This document shows, piece by piece, positions 35,631-45,487 of a stretch of 64,000 bases of DNA. Origin of the DNA: Pelagimonas sp. (GTDB lineage Bacteria > Pseudomonadota > Alphaproteobacteria > Rhodobacterales > Rhodobacteraceae); the NCBI GenBank assembly GCA_025210455.1, contig JAOARQ010000043.1, positions 20,382 to 84,381 on the forward strand, read 5' to 3'. Below the pieces are notes generated by a model. It was not told the DNA's origin, made no database searches, and was given only the letters and a program-made list of their open reading frames with translations. Position 1 is the stretch's first letter. The number at the start of each line of letters is the position of its first letter. The position numbers and the translations under genes are program-made.

Positions 35631-37103
35631 ATGGCCAAGCAGAAGAAAGCCCCACGCCCCAAGGCGCAGACGCCCAAGGGGTTCCGTGACTATTTCGGCA
35701 CCGAAGTGACCGAGCGCGCTCATATGCTGAAAACCATTGCGGATGTCTATCATCAATACGGGTTTGATGCGCTGGAAAGTTCGGCAGTGGAAACCGTCGA
35801 GGCGCTGGGCAAGTTCCTGCCCGATGTGGATCGCCCGAACGAAGGTGTCTTTGCCTGGCAGGATGAAGACGACGCCTGGATGGCGCTGCGCTATGATCTG
35901 ACTGCACCTCTGGCCCGTGTCTATGCGCAGTATCGAAATGATTTGCCTTTGCCGTATCGTCGCTATGCGATGGGTCCGGTCTGGCGCAATGAAAAGCCGG
36001 GGCCAGGGCGCTATCGCCAGTTCTATCAATGTGACGCGGATACAGTCGGGGCGGCCAGCGTGGCAGCAGATGCCGAAATCTGCGCCATGCTGTCGGACAC
36101 GCTAGAGCGCGTCGGTATTCCGCGCGGAGATTATCTGGTGCGCGTGAACAACCGCAAGGTTCTGAACGGTGTGCTGGAAACCATGGGTCTCTCGGATGAA
36201 GCACAGGCCGCCGATGTTCTGCGGACCATCGACAAGTTCGATAAGGTGGGCGAGAGCGGCGTGCGTGAATTGCTGGGCAAGGGGCGTCTGGATGCCTCTG
36301 GCGCGTTCATTGACGGGGTTGGCCTGTCAGCTGATCAGGCCGAGCCAGTGATTGCCTTCCTGACTTCCAAGGCGGATCAGGTGGCTAAGACCTTCGAAAA
36401 CCTGCGCGGCGCTGTTGGTGGCTCTCAGATGGGGGCCGAAGGTATCGCAGAGCTGGAACAGATCGCAGAACTGTTGGATGCAGGCGGTTATGGTGCGGAT
36501 CGTATCGAAATCGACCCAAGCGTTGTACGCGGTCTTGGGTACTATACCGGGCCCGTGTTCGAGGCCGAGCTGACCTTTGAAATCCTTGATGAAAAGGGCC
36601 GCAAACGGCAGTTTGGCTCGGTTTCAGGTGGCGGGCGCTATGATGATCTGGTGAAGCGCTTCACCGGGCAGGCTGTGCCTGCGACGGGTGTTTCCATCGG
36701 GGTCGATCGTCTGCTGGCGGCGCTGCGTGAAAAGGGCCGGATTGGTGGCACTGTTCAGGGCCCGGTGGTGGTCACGGTCATGGATCGCGATCGCATGGCC
36801 GACTATCAGGCGATGGTCACTGAGCTGCGCAATGCGGGCATCCGCGCCGAGGTTTATCTGGGCAATCCCAAGAACTTTGGCAACCAGTTGAAATATGCCG
36901 ATAAACGCGAAAGCCCGGTGGCGGTGATCGAAGGCGGTGACGAAAAAGAGCGCGGCGTTATTCAGATCAAAGATCTGATCCTCGGGGCGAAACTGGCGGA
37001 AAATGCCAGTCTTGAGGAATGGAAAGAACGCCCCAGCCAATACGAAGTGGCGCGCGGCGATCTGGTCGCTAAAGTGCGCGAAATTCTGGATCTGCACACA
37101 TGA
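35631..37103 (+). CDS. hisS: Histidyl-tRNA synthetase
   Basis: This 490-residue class II synthetase starts [22 protein letters not shown]. Motif 2 is present in [20 protein letters not shown], and the histidine-specific signature appears as [11 protein letters not shown], with [10 protein letters not shown]. An anticodon-binding domain follows at the C-terminus. It charges tRNA-His. At 490 residues it is longer than the E. coli enzyme (424), with the extra sequence in the middle. It overlaps hisZ by four bases, linking tRNA charging with histidine biosynthesis genes. Confidence 0.96.
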   Translation: MAKQKKAPRPKAQTPKGFRDYFGTEVTERAHMLKTIADVYHQYGFDALESSAVETVEALGKFLPDVDRPNEGVFAWQDEDDAWMALRYDLTAPLARVYAQYRNDLPLPYRRYAMGPVWRNEKPGPGRYRQFYQCDADTVGAASVAADAEICAMLSDTLERVGIPRGDYLVRVNNRKVLNGVLETMGLSDEAQAADVLRTIDKFDKVGESGVRELLGKGRLDASGAFIDGVGLSADQAEPVIAFLTSKADQVAKTFENLRGAVGGSQMGAEGIAELEQIAELLDAGGYGADRIEIDPSVVRGLGYYTGPVFEAELTFEILDEKGRKRQFGSVSGGGRYDDLVKRFTGQAVPATGVSIGVDRLLAALREKGRIGGTVQGPVVVTVMDRDRMADYQAMVTELRNAGIRAEVYLGNPKNFGNQLKYADKRESPVAVIEGGDEKERGVIQIKDLILGAKLAENASLEEWKERPSQYEVARGDLVAKVREILDLHT

Positions 37104-38182
37104 GCCTGAGCCAAGTGAAAGCCAAAGCCGCCGCCCTGCGCGCGCGCTTTGAAGAGGCGGGGGCGCAGCCGGTGGACTGCGCCGTGCTTCAGCCTGCGGA
37201 AACCCTGTTGGATCTTTACGGGGAAGACATTCGCACCCGCGCCTATGTGACATCGGATCCAGTGCGCGGTGAGGTGATGCTGCGCCCGGACTTCACCGTG
37301 CCCGTTGTGCAGATGCATATGTCGGATGGGGCGGAACCCGCGCGCTATACCTATAGCGGTGAAGTCTTCCGCCGACAGGAAGAGCACCCGGATCGCGCCT
37401 CTGAATACTTTCAGGTGGGCTATGAGATCTTTGATCGCGAAGATCCCCATGCCGCAGATGCCGAAGTCTTCGCGTTGTTTGCCGATACCCTTGCCGGGTA
37501 TCAATTGCGGGCTGTGACCGGGGACATCGGTATTCTCACCGCTGCGGTTCAGGGGTTGCAGACCACGGACCGCCGCAAGGCTGCGCTGATGCGCCATATC
37601 TGGCGGCCGCGCCGGTTCCGTGCCTTGATGGACCGGTTTTCCGGCAAAAGTGCGGTGCCGCCGACGCGGGCGGCGCTGGTGGCCTCTGAAGATCCGATGG
37701 CCAATGCCGGGCAGATGATGGGGCTACGCACCGAAGCTGAAATCACCGCGCGTATTGCGGCGCTGAAAGCCGATGCTGCGGAACCTGCACTGGCGCCTGA
37801 ACAGGTCGAAATGATCGATGCGCTGCTGAAGGTTTCAGAGGCCTGTGTTTTTGCGCTGGAACAACTGCGTGACATTGCGGTGGATCTGCCTGCCATCTCC
37901 CCCGCGGTAGAGCAATTTGCCCGTCGCTGTGAGGCGCTGGAAAAGCGCGGTGTCAAAGTCGATGAGCTGGCGTTCGAAGCCAGCTATGGCCGCAGTTCAA
38001 TGGAATACTATGACGGCTTTGTCTTTGGCTTTGTGGATGCGGGCCAGCCGGGTTCCCCTGCAATTGCTACGGGCGGGCGCTATGACGCGCTGACCCGGCA
38101 CTTGGGGCGCGGTGATGAAATCCCGGCGGTGGGTGGCGTGATCCGCCCCGGCCGCCTTGTCGAACTGGAGGCAAGCGCATGA
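37100..38182 (+). CDS. hisZ: ATP phosphoribosyltransferase regulatory subunit
   Basis: This 360-residue protein resembles the HisRS catalytic core but lacks the anticodon domain. It has [16 protein letters not shown] and [25 protein letters not shown], then [14 protein letters not shown]. HisZ pairs with the short form of HisG to give the active, histidine-inhibited first enzyme of histidine synthesis. It sits between hisS and hisG with four-base overlaps on both sides, so the three genes form one unit. Confidence 0.94.
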   Translation: MSLSQVKAKAAALRARFEEAGAQPVDCAVLQPAETLLDLYGEDIRTRAYVTSDPVRGEVMLRPDFTVPVVQMHMSDGAEPARYTYSGEVFRRQEEHPDRASEYFQVGYEIFDREDPHAADAEVFALFADTLAGYQLRAVTGDIGILTAAVQGLQTTDRRKAALMRHIWRPRRFRALMDRFSGKSAVPPTRAALVASEDPMANAGQMMGLRTEAEITARIAALKADAAEPALAPEQVEMIDALLKVSEACVFALEQLRDIAVDLPAISPAVEQFARRCEALEKRGVKVDELAFEASYGRSSMEYYDGFVFGFVDAGQPGSPAIATGGRYDALTRHLGRGDEIPAVGGVIRPGRLVELEASA

Positions 38183-38871
38183 GCATCAAGCTGGGTGTGC
38201 CGTCAAAGGGGCGGCTGATGGAGAAGACCTTTGACTGGTTTGGCGCGCGCGGGATCGAACTGGCGCGCACTGGATCGGATCGGGAATATTCGGGCAAGGT
38301 TTCGGGGATTGACGGCGTTGAACTCGTGCTGCTGAGCGCCGGGGAAATCCCGCGCGAACTGGCCGCAGGCCGGATCCATCTGGGTGTGACCGGCACGGAT
38401 CTTGTGCGCGAAAAGCTGGTGCAATGGGATCAAAAGGTTGCGCCGCTATCCGAACTGGGCTTTGGCTTTGCGGATCTGATCATTGCTGTACCCAATTGCT
38501 GGGTGGATGTGGACACGCTGGATGATCTGGATGCGGCGGCGGCGGCATTTAGGGCGCAGCATGGGTTCCGCATGCGTATTGCCACCAAATATCACCGTCT
38601 GGTACGCGCCTATCTGCACGCAGGTGGTGTGGCGGATTACCAGCTGGTCGACAGTCAGGGGGCAACCGAAGGTACGGTCAAAAACCTGACAGCCGAAGCC
38701 ATCGCCGATATCACCACCACCGGGGAAACCCTGCGGGCAAACCACCTGAAAATCCTTTGCGAAGAGCCGGTTCTGCGGTCGCAGGCCACGCTGTTCCGGT
38801 CGCGCGTCGCACAGATGTCACAGGAAGATCGCGCGGTTCTTGCGCAGCTTCAGACCATGTTAGAGATGTGA
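38179..38871 (+). CDS. hisG: ATP phosphoribosyltransferase catalytic subunit, short form
   Basis: This 230-residue enzyme catalyses the first step of histidine biosynthesis, joining ATP and PRPP. It starts [20 protein letters not shown] and contains VTGTDLVREKL and LVDSQGATEGTVKNL, the phosphate-binding region. It lacks the C-terminal regulatory domain of the long form, which fits the presence of hisZ directly upstream. It converges with the marR-type gene with 4 bp between stop codons. Confidence 0.95.
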   Translation: MSIKLGVPSKGRLMEKTFDWFGARGIELARTGSDREYSGKVSGIDGVELVLLSAGEIPRELAAGRIHLGVTGTDLVREKLVQWDQKVAPLSELGFGFADLIIAVPNCWVDVDTLDDLDAAAAAFRAQHGFRMRIATKYHRLVRAYLHAGGVADYQLVDSQGATEGTVKNLTAEAIADITTTGETLRANHLKILCEEPVLRSQATLFRSRVAQMSQEDRAVLAQLQTMLEM

Positions 38872-38875
38872 CGGT

Positions 38876-39367
38876 CTAGGTCACCCTCTCTACGTTTTTC
38901 ATGAGCTTGCGCAGCAAATCATCCAGTTGCGTAAGCTCTTTTTCTGTGAGACCTGACAACAGATCTGTCTGGGTTTCCACATGGCTGGCAATCGCCTGGT
39001 CGATCAGCGCATAGCCCTGTGGGGTCAGCCCAACCAATGCGCGGCGGGCGTCGTTCGGATCGGGGGTGCGGCTGACCAGCCCCACTTTTTCCAGCTGGTC
39101 GATGCGGTTTGTCATTGTCCCCGAGGTGATCATCATCGAGGCCATCAGTTCCCCCGCCGACAACCTGTGTGGCGGGGCAGAGCGGCGCAAAGTCGCCAGC
39201 ACGTCAAAGCTGGAAATATTCAGATCATAGTGGGCAAAGGTCTTGCCCATCTGGCGCGATAGCAGCTGCGCCAGCCGGACAAGCCTGCCAATCGGCCCCA
39301 TCGCAGAGGTGTCAAGATCGGGGCGCTGGTCGCGCCATTGGTCCAGAATTTTATCAACATCATCCAT
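38876..39367 (-). CDS. MarR family transcriptional regulator
   Basis: This 163-residue protein has the MarR winged helix fold. The recognition region is LSAGELMASMMITSGTMTNRIDQLEKVGLVSRTPDPNDARRALVGL, and a C-terminal dimerisation helix follows. MarR proteins usually repress a neighbouring transporter gene and release it on ligand binding. It is divergent from an EamA transporter gene, and two related palindromes lie between the two starts. Autoregulation and control of the transporter are therefore likely. Confidence 0.93.
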   Translation of the reverse strand: MDDVDKILDQWRDQRPDLDTSAMGPIGRLVRLAQLLSRQMGKTFAHYDLNISSFDVLATLRRSAPPHRLSAGELMASMMITSGTMTNRIDQLEKVGLVSRTPDPNDARRALVGLTPQGYALIDQAIASHVETQTDLLSGLTEKELTQLDDLLRKLMKNVERVT

Positions 39368-39389
39368 CTCGCTATTTAGTGTGATATTT

Positions 39390-39431
39390 ATCTTGATATC
39401 AAGATTTGCGTAATTATCTCGACATCAAGAT
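39390..39431. promoter_or_regulatory. Two tandem palindromes, probable MarR operators
   Basis: ATCTTGATATCAAGAT at 39390-39405 is a perfect 16-bp palindrome. ATCTCGACATCAAGAT at 39416-39431 differs from it at two positions. Their centres are 26 bp apart. They fill the gap between the divergent marR-type and eamA genes, with the second site about 16 bp before the eamA ATG. Confidence 0.8.
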
Positions 39432-39447
39432 AAATCAGGAGGGCGCG

Positions 39448-40308
39448 ATGACCCGAACAGCACTATTTGTGATGGCAGCCTCTGCGCCAGCGATCTGGGG
39501 CAGCACCTATCTGGTCACAACCGAATTGCTCCCGCCGGGGTATCCGATGACGGCGGCGCTGCTGCGGGCCCTGCCTGCGGGACTTTTGCTGCTTTTGATC
39601 ACCCGCAGGCTGCCAGAGGTATCTTTCTTGCCAAAGATATTGGCGCTTGGGGTTTTGAATTTTTCGCTGTTTTGGTGGCTGCTCTTTGTGGCGGCCTATC
39701 GGTTGCCCGGCGGTCTGGCGGCGACGATTGGGGCGATTCAGCCTTTGGTGGTGCTGATCCTGTCAAAACCTATTCTGGGCCATAGGATTCGGGCTTTTGC
39801 AGTTGTGGCGGCATTGGGTGGGGTGATTGGCGTCGCGCTGCTTGTCCTGTCGCCCGAGGCCCGTTTGGATGTGACCGGGGTATTGGCCGCAGCGGGTGGT
39901 GCGTTTTCTATGGCGCTGGGGGTGGTGATGACGCGCAAATGGCAGCCGCAGGTGCCTGCGCTGGTGTTCACGGGCTGGCAACTGACCGCTGGTGGGCTGG
40001 TGCTTTTGCCGATTGCTTTGATCGCTGAACCACCTCTACCGCCTTTAAGCCTGCCCAATATCGCAGGTTTCATCTATCTGGGGCTGTTAGGCGGAGTGAT
40101 TTCTTATGTGTTCTGGTTTCGTGGGATCGCCACATTTGGCCCAACACGCATGGCACCGCTGGGCCTGCTTAGCCCGGTAGCTGCGGTTCTGCTGGGATGG
40201 GTGGTGCTGCAAGAGGTGCCAGATGTCTGGCAACTGGCTGGCATGGCCCTTGTGTTGGCAAGTGTCGTCCTGAGCCAGCGGGTGTCAGGCCGCAATCAAA
40301 ACAGCTGA
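39448..40308 (+). CDS. EamA/DMT family transporter
   Basis: This 286-residue protein has about ten membrane segments in two EamA repeats. The first begins ASAPAIWGSTYLVTTELLPPG and the second lies around GAFSMALGVVMTRKW. Members export amino acids or small metabolites, and some confer drug resistance. Substrate is unknown. GGAGGG precedes the ATG at 39448. Control by the divergent MarR protein is suggested by two palindromes in the promoter. Confidence 0.9.
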   Translation: MTRTALFVMAASAPAIWGSTYLVTTELLPPGYPMTAALLRALPAGLLLLLITRRLPEVSFLPKILALGVLNFSLFWWLLFVAAYRLPGGLAATIGAIQPLVVLILSKPILGHRIRAFAVVAALGGVIGVALLVLSPEARLDVTGVLAAAGGAFSMALGVVMTRKWQPQVPALVFTGWQLTAGGLVLLPIALIAEPPLPPLSLPNIAGFIYLGLLGGVISYVFWFRGIATFGPTRMAPLGLLSPVAAVLLGWVVLQEVPDVWQLAGMALVLASVVLSQRVSGRNQNS

Positions 40309-40322
40309 CTGCGGCCCTTGCG

Positions 40323-41156
40323 TCAAACCAATCCGTCGAAATCCGACGCGGCGTGGCGGTCACGCAGCAGGCCTTCGCCTTCGCGATTCACCTTTGAGCC
40401 ACGCTGCACCGCGGGGCGGTCACGGATCTCTTCAGCCCATCGCAGTACATTTTTGTATTCATGCACACTGAGAAATTCACCGGCGTTATAGCTTTCGCCA
40501 AATACGGTGCGACCGTACCATGGGTAGATGGCGATATCCGCGATGGTGTAATCATCGCCCGCCACATAGCGTGCCTCTGCCAGACGGCGATCCAGCACAT
40601 CCAGCTGACGCTTGACTTCCATGGCAAAGCGATCAATCGGATATTCCATTTTAAACGGCGCATAGGCGTAGAAATGACCAAAGCCGCCCCCCAGATAGGG
40701 CGCGCTGCCCATTTGCCACATCAGCCATGACAACATTTCTGAACGGTTGTCAGCGGTGCCTTGGAACGCGTCGAACTTTTCCGCCAGATGCATCAGAATG
40801 GCCCCGGATTCAAACACACGTACCGGTGTGTCACCAGAGCGATCCATCAGCGCGGGGATTTTCGAATTGGGGTTCACAGCCACAAAGCCGGAACCAAACT
40901 GATCACCTTGCATGATGGATATGTACCAGGCGTCATACTCTGCACCGGCGTGGCCAGCTTCCAGCAGCTCTTCCAGCAGGATTGTCACTTTTTGCCCGTT
41001 GGGGGTGCCCATGGAATACAGCTGCAACGGGTGATCCCCAACGGGCAGGTCTTTATCGTGGGTTGGCCCGGCAATGGGGCGGTTGATCGAGGCCCATTCG
41101 CCGCCATTGGCTGCGTCCCAGGTCCAAACCTTTGGGGGGATGTATTCTTGGGTCAT
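40323..41156 (-). CDS. yghU: Glutathione S-transferase family disulfide-bond oxidoreductase YghU
   Basis: This 277-residue protein follows E. coli YghU along its length: VWTWDAANGG and INRPIAGPTHDKDLPVG at the N-terminus, TPNGQKVTILLEELLEAG and NPNSKIPAL in the thioredoxin fold, and ASDFDGLV near the end. YghU binds two glutathione molecules and reduces disulfides. The start at 41156 gives this N-terminus; the open frame to 41597 overlaps the YdcF-like gene antisense and is not used. It converges with eamA (14-bp gap). Confidence 0.92.
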   Translation of the reverse strand: MTQEYIPPKVWTWDAANGGEWASINRPIAGPTHDKDLPVGDHPLQLYSMGTPNGQKVTILLEELLEAGHAGAEYDAWYISIMQGDQFGSGFVAVNPNSKIPALMDRSGDTPVRVFESGAILMHLAEKFDAFQGTADNRSEMLSWLMWQMGSAPYLGGGFGHFYAYAPFKMEYPIDRFAMEVKRQLDVLDRRLAEARYVAGDDYTIADIAIYPWYGRTVFGESYNAGEFLSVHEYKNVLRWAEEIRDRPAVQRGSKVNREGEGLLRDRHAASDFDGLV

Positions 41157-41255
41157 CGCACATGTCCTTGTCTGTTTGATCTGCAAGGTAGCGTGGTCAG
41201 CGGGAATTGCCAGAGGGGCTGTTTGCGCCAACACGAAATTGTGTTTCAATCCGGT

Positions 41256-41747
41256 ATGGAGAATCCGGTGGATCATAGCCCGGTTGCGGTTGTGCTCGGT
41301 GCGCGGGTCTGGGCGGGCGGTCAGGCGTCGCCCAGTCTGCGCAGGCGGGCGGAACATGCGGCCAAGCTTTGGCTGGCGTCGCGGGTGCGGGCAATTGTGG
41401 CCTGCGGCGGTGAGGGGGCCATGCCCCCGAGCGAGGCCGAGGTGATCCGGCAGATCTGTCTTGAGGCCGGGGTGCCAGAGGGGGCCGTTTTTCTTGAGGA
41501 TCAATCGCGCACAACAGAAGAGAACCTGTTGTTTGCACGCCCGGTGCTGGACCGGGTCGGCGCGCGATCGATTGTCATTGTGACGGACCCGTATCACGCC
41601 CCCCGTGCTAGGTTGATTGCACGCAAGTTGGGGGTAAGCGCCACCAGCGATTGCCCGAAAATGCCTTCAGTGCGGTTAAAGTTTTTATTGCGTGAGACAG
41701 GGGCCTGGATCTTGTATTTTCTGCGCGGGAACGGGGCGCGCCTGTGA
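41256..41747 (+). CDS. YdcF family protein (DUF218)
   Basis: This 163-residue protein starts MENPVDHSPVAVVLGARVW and carries the DUF218 features RAIVACGGEGA, LEDQSRTTEENLLFA and IVIVTDPYHAPRA. Members are linked to cell-envelope processes or vancomycin sensitivity, but no reaction is established. It lacks a membrane anchor, unlike SanA or ElyC. It is transcribed alone and converges with the Hint-domain gene. Confidence 0.8.
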   Translation: MENPVDHSPVAVVLGARVWAGGQASPSLRRRAEHAAKLWLASRVRAIVACGGEGAMPPSEAEVIRQICLEAGVPEGAVFLEDQSRTTEENLLFARPVLDRVGARSIVIVTDPYHAPRARLIARKLGVSATSDCPKMPSVRLKFLLRETGAWILYFLRGNGARL

Positions 41748-41782
41748 TGGGCGTAAGGCCCCGCTGACGCCTAATTGTCGAT

Positions 41783-42904
41783 CTAGTGAATTGTGTCTGA
41801 CATCTCAATCGCCCCGTTTTCGACCATCGGCTGGGCGATCCTGCGCGATTCCTTCACCAAGATGCGCTGCTTTTGCACCTCTGGTATCAGCCTTGCAGAG
41901 GGGGGCGCCGAAGTGTGCAGGAGGTCTGGGAAGAGAAAGGCAATCTCTGCGCGGGCCTTTTTCCCAAGGGCGTTCAGGGTCTGCGTGCCAAGATACAGGC
42001 TTTCGGCGGGGGCGCCGTTTGCAAACAGAATTTCGTGGTTATCGCAAAGGATATGCCAATAGGTGACTGTCTTGTGCGATTTCAGTTCGCGCACCCCTTT
42101 CAGGTGCAACAGTTTGGCCGCCGAGACAAGCACCTGTGAGGTGCCGAACATTCTTTTGGCGATTTGGGATTGTACCAGCAAACGATGTTGGCGGGATACG
42201 ATCAGATCCCTGCGGGGCACCCGTTTGCCCAGTGATCCTGCCGTAATACGGATAGGGGTAAGGGGGCCCTTGACCTCTACGGTTTGTGAACCAATCCAGC
42301 GAATGACCTGCGGACCATTGTCGAGGGTGGCAACCTGATCGCCAACGGTCAGGTTTTCGACCGGCACCTCACCCGACAGGGTGCGGATCAGCGTTCCGCT
42401 GGCGAAGCAGGTGACATAATTCCCCGTCGCTCTGGTGGCTGACATGTTCATCGACGATCCACCAATCAGCGAATCGAGGGACAGCGAGACCAGGGGTTTT
42501 GCCTCAAGCGCCGCCTGATCGGCGTTCTCGCTCATTTCGGGGGCGAGGTAGGTGTTGCCATCGGTGTCCTGAAAGATGACGGCGCTGATATTGGCCGTTG
42601 TTCCATCTGAATATGTCAGGGTGGCATTATAAACCGCCAGCGCGTCAAACGTCTGGGGCGCGCCGCCATCGATCGAAAATTGATCGTTGGCGGCAGAGTT
42701 ATTCATTTCATATTCTGGGTTCAGGCCGCCGCTAGAGCCAGCGCCAGCGGGCGCGAATTCCTGTACTTTGAACATCAGAGGATCAGCGTCTGACCCGAAT
42801 GTTGACCCGACCAGCACCGACGCATTTTCAGCGGTGGAATCCCCTTCAACCTGGTCAATTTCAGTTTGTTGACCCAGAGGAATTACATTGAATGTTGTTG
42901 GCAT
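41783..42904 (-). CDS. Hint-domain protein, Rhodobacterales type
   Basis: This 373-residue protein has an acidic N-terminal part rich in Asp, Ser and Thr (residues 1-160). A Hint domain starts at Cys166 (CFASGTLIRTLSGEVPVENL) with SRQHRLLV and YWHILCDNHEILFANG further on. The Hint nucleophile cysteine and the conserved histidines are present, but a splicing-type Asn and C-extein are not evident (it reads ESLYLG), so self-cleavage rather than splicing is expected. Similar proteins are common in Rhodobacterales and their role is unknown. The start at 42904 (MPTTFNVIPLG) is chosen over one ten codons earlier. Confidence 0.8.
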   Translation of the reverse strand: MPTTFNVIPLGQQTEIDQVEGDSTAENASVLVGSTFGSDADPLMFKVQEFAPAGAGSSGGLNPEYEMNNSAANDQFSIDGGAPQTFDALAVYNATLTYSDGTTANISAVIFQDTDGNTYLAPEMSENADQAALEAKPLVSLSLDSLIGGSSMNMSATRATGNYVTCFASGTLIRTLSGEVPVENLTVGDQVATLDNGPQVIRWIGSQTVEVKGPLTPIRITAGSLGKRVPRRDLIVSRQHRLLVQSQIAKRMFGTSQVLVSAAKLLHLKGVRELKSHKTVTYWHILCDNHEILFANGAPAESLYLGTQTLNALGKKARAEIAFLFPDLLHTSAPPSARLIPEVQKQRILVKESRRIAQPMVENGAIEMSDTIH

Positions 42905-43038
42905 TTTTACACACACCTGCACGAGCGAAACCACATGTCCGCGCGAGAACAGGATGCGTAAGGAAGTTAAAAGGGAGATTAACGTCCGAGAGGCAATTCC
43001 TTAAAAAACAAGCAGCCTTTTATGTTCAGGGCCTCGGA

Positions 43039-44163
43039 TTACTCTAAAACCTCGGCCTGCGCATAGTGTGCCAGCTTATCAGGATCTACTTTGACTCCCA
43101 ATCCGGGCGCTGTGGGTACATGGATGCGGCCATGTCTGACCGGGAAAGGATCCACCAGGATATCATCTGCCGCATAATAGGTGGCCATGTAGAATTCAGC
43201 CTGCAAATGCAGATCAGGCACTGCTGCCATCAGATGGGTGCCCGCTGCATGGGCCAGACCGGTTTCAAACATGCAGCCGCCGTAAACCTCAATCCCCGCA
43301 GCCCGGGCAATGGCGGCCACCTCAAGAGCACGGCGAATGCCACCTGATTTCATGATCTTGAGCGAGAAAACATCAGCGATACGGATCTGCGCCCCATAAA
43401 GCGCGCCTTTGGGATCAAACACGCTTTCATCCGCCATGATCGGCGTGTCGATCACATGGGTGATATGGGCCAGCGCTTCGCGTTCATGCATCTTAACAGG
43501 CTGTTCCACAAAGGTGGGGCGGAACTGTTCCAGATCGCGAATACAGCGCACTGCATCATAGGCCCGCAGCCCTTGGTTATAGTCGATGCGAATGTCGATC
43601 TCATCGCCATAAAGCTGTCGCAGCTTTTCGGCGCGCATCACATCGAAACTGTGTTCGGCAAAGCCGGTTTTGAATTTGAAAATTCGCACGCCGTCTTCCC
43701 ACATGGCGGCGATGTCTTCCAGATCGGCGTTAAAATCAGGGTTGGCGACTGAAAAGCTCATGCCCATGTCGTCACGCATCCGTGCGCCCACCAGTTCGCA
43801 GACCTGCAAGCCGGTGATCTGCCCGGTGATGTCCAGCAAGGCCATTTCCATCGCAGCTTTGGCTTCGGGGTGACCGACCAGCACCCTGTCGGCCATGGCC
43901 ATGTGTTTTTCCACCTGCACCGGATCCTGACCCATTAGGTGCGGGCGCAGGTGCACATGCAACGCAGCGGCATTGCCTTCGCGCGTGCCGGTAAAGACAG
44001 GCCATGGCGAGGCTTCGCCCCAGCCGGTCAGGCCGGTGTCTGTCACCACCTCAAGGATCACAGAGTTGATCCCAGCCACATCACCGCTGCCATGAGAATG
44101 CACAGCTTTGGCGGGGATCAGGATCTGATGGATCCTGATCTGTTGAATTTTATGGTCGCTCAT
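43039..44163 (-). CDS. Enolase-superfamily enzyme, muconate-lactonising subgroup, unknown substrate
   Basis: This 374-residue protein has an N-terminal capping domain and a TIM-barrel. The catalytic set of the MLE subgroup is complete: Lys163 and Lys165 in FKFKTGF, metal ligands Asp194 (RIDYNQG), Glu220 (FVEQP) and Asp245 (MADES), and Lys269 in SLKIMKSGG. Two lysines on opposite faces allow racemisation, epimerisation, cycloisomerisation or dehydration. Motif wording differs from hydroxyproline-betaine epimerase and from cis-3-hydroxyproline dehydratase as I recall them, so neither is assigned. It is the last gene of the TPP-DadA-TRAP operon. Confidence 0.85.
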   Translation of the reverse strand: MSDHKIQQIRIHQILIPAKAVHSHGSGDVAGINSVILEVVTDTGLTGWGEASPWPVFTGTREGNAAALHVHLRPHLMGQDPVQVEKHMAMADRVLVGHPEAKAAMEMALLDITGQITGLQVCELVGARMRDDMGMSFSVANPDFNADLEDIAAMWEDGVRIFKFKTGFAEHSFDVMRAEKLRQLYGDEIDIRIDYNQGLRAYDAVRCIRDLEQFRPTFVEQPVKMHEREALAHITHVIDTPIMADESVFDPKGALYGAQIRIADVFSLKIMKSGGIRRALEVAAIARAAGIEVYGGCMFETGLAHAAGTHLMAAVPDLHLQAEFYMATYYAADDILVDPFPVRHGRIHVPTAPGLGVKVDPDKLAHYAQAEVLE

Positions 44164-44175
44164 GATGGCCTCGAA

Positions 44176-45483
44176 TTAGCGGGAATTGCGCATATTGTCA
44201 GGAAGATAGGTGGCCAGTTCCGGGAACCAGATCATGATGAAAACCATCACAACCATAATCCCGAACAGCGGCAGTGCTGTCTTGGCGATATAGCCCATTT
44301 CATGCTTGGTGATGCCCTGCATGACAAAGAGGTTAAAGCCAATTGGCGGGGTAATCTGCGCCATTTCCACCACGATCACGATAAAGATGCCGAACCAGAT
44401 CAGGTCAATCCCGGCCTGCATCACCATGGGCTGCACAATCGCCATTGTCAGCACCACAGAGGAAATCCCGTCAAGGAACATGCCAAGGATGATGTAGAAC
44501 AGCATCAAAGCCATCAGCAGCGAGAACCGAGATAGTTCGAGGCTTTCGATGTATTCCGCCAGCGCGCGTGGCAGCCCGGTAAAGCCCATGGCCAATGTCA
44601 GGGCAATCGCTCCCATCAGGATCAGCGCAATCATCGCCGAGGTCCGCGTGGCGCCCAGCAGGCTGTCGATGAAGGTCTGCCATGTCAGCGACCCCTGTGC
44701 CGCCGCCAGCACGAAAGATCCGATCACCCCAATGGATGCCGCTTCGGTTGCTGTGGCAAACCCGCCGTACATTGAGCCAATGACCACGAGGATCAGCAAG
44801 ATGATCGGGATCAGAAAGCGGCTTTCGCGCAGCTTTTCCCCAAAGCTCATCTTGTCGGCAATCACGGGCACTTCGGATTTGCGGACGACAGACCAGCCCG
44901 CCACATAGGCCATGAACAGCCCAGCCAGCACGATCCCGGGTAAAATCCCTGCCATAAAGAGTTTCGAAATGGATTGCTCAACCGCGACGCCATAAACGAT
45001 CAGTGTCAGAGAGGGCGGGATCATCAGACCAAGGGTGGCCGCGCCAGTCAGCGTGCCGATGACCATATATTCCGGGTAGCCGCGTTTGCGCAGCTCTGGG
45101 ATCGACATCTTGCCCACGGTTGTCAGGGTCGCTGCCGAAGAGCCGGAGACCGCAGCAAAGATGGTGCAGCCCACGATATTCACATGCACCAACCCACCGG
45201 GCAGACGCTGCATCCAGGGGGCCAGACCGCGGAACATATCCTGCGACAGCCGACTTCGGAATAATATTTCACCCATCCAGATGAACAGGGGCAGGGCGGT
45301 CAGGGTCCAGCTGCTGGAGCCCGTCCAGATCCGGGTCAGCATTGCATCCCCAGCCGGGCGCGAGGTGAACATCTCAAGGCCCAGATAGGCCACGCCAAAC
45401 AGCGCCAGCCCCACCCAGACACCGGTGCCCAGCAGTAGAAACAGAACGAAGAGGAAAATAGAGACGAGGTAGAACTCTTCCAT
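44176..45483 (-). CDS. dctM: TRAP transporter large permease (DctM)
   Basis: This 435-residue protein has about twelve membrane segments. DctM family features include AAVSGSSAATLTTVGKMSIPEL and ATLGLMIPPSLTLIVYG near the middle and ITPPIGFNLFVMQG near the end. It forms the sodium-coupled channel of a TRAP importer. It follows dctQ by four bases and precedes the enolase-superfamily gene by twelve. The system's cargo is likely the substrate of the neighbouring enzymes. Confidence 0.94.
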   Translation of the reverse strand: MEEFYLVSIFLFVLFLLLGTGVWVGLALFGVAYLGLEMFTSRPAGDAMLTRIWTGSSSWTLTALPLFIWMGEILFRSRLSQDMFRGLAPWMQRLPGGLVHVNIVGCTIFAAVSGSSAATLTTVGKMSIPELRKRGYPEYMVIGTLTGAATLGLMIPPSLTLIVYGVAVEQSISKLFMAGILPGIVLAGLFMAYVAGWSVVRKSEVPVIADKMSFGEKLRESRFLIPIILLILVVIGSMYGGFATATEAASIGVIGSFVLAAAQGSLTWQTFIDSLLGATRTSAMIALILMGAIALTLAMGFTGLPRALAEYIESLELSRFSLLMALMLFYIILGMFLDGISSVVLTMAIVQPMVMQAGIDLIWFGIFIVIVVEMAQITPPIGFNLFVMQGITKHEMGYIAKTALPLFGIMVVMVFIMIWFPELATYLPDNMRNSR

Positions 45484-45487
45484 GAGG

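Noticed and set aside
43039..44163. Identification of the enolase enzyme as hydroxyproline-betaine epimerase or cis-3-hydroxyproline dehydratase
   Set aside because: Lysine motifs (KFK and LKIMK) differ from those enzymes as recalled, and no Rieske demethylase or hydroxyproline-pathway gene lies nearby.
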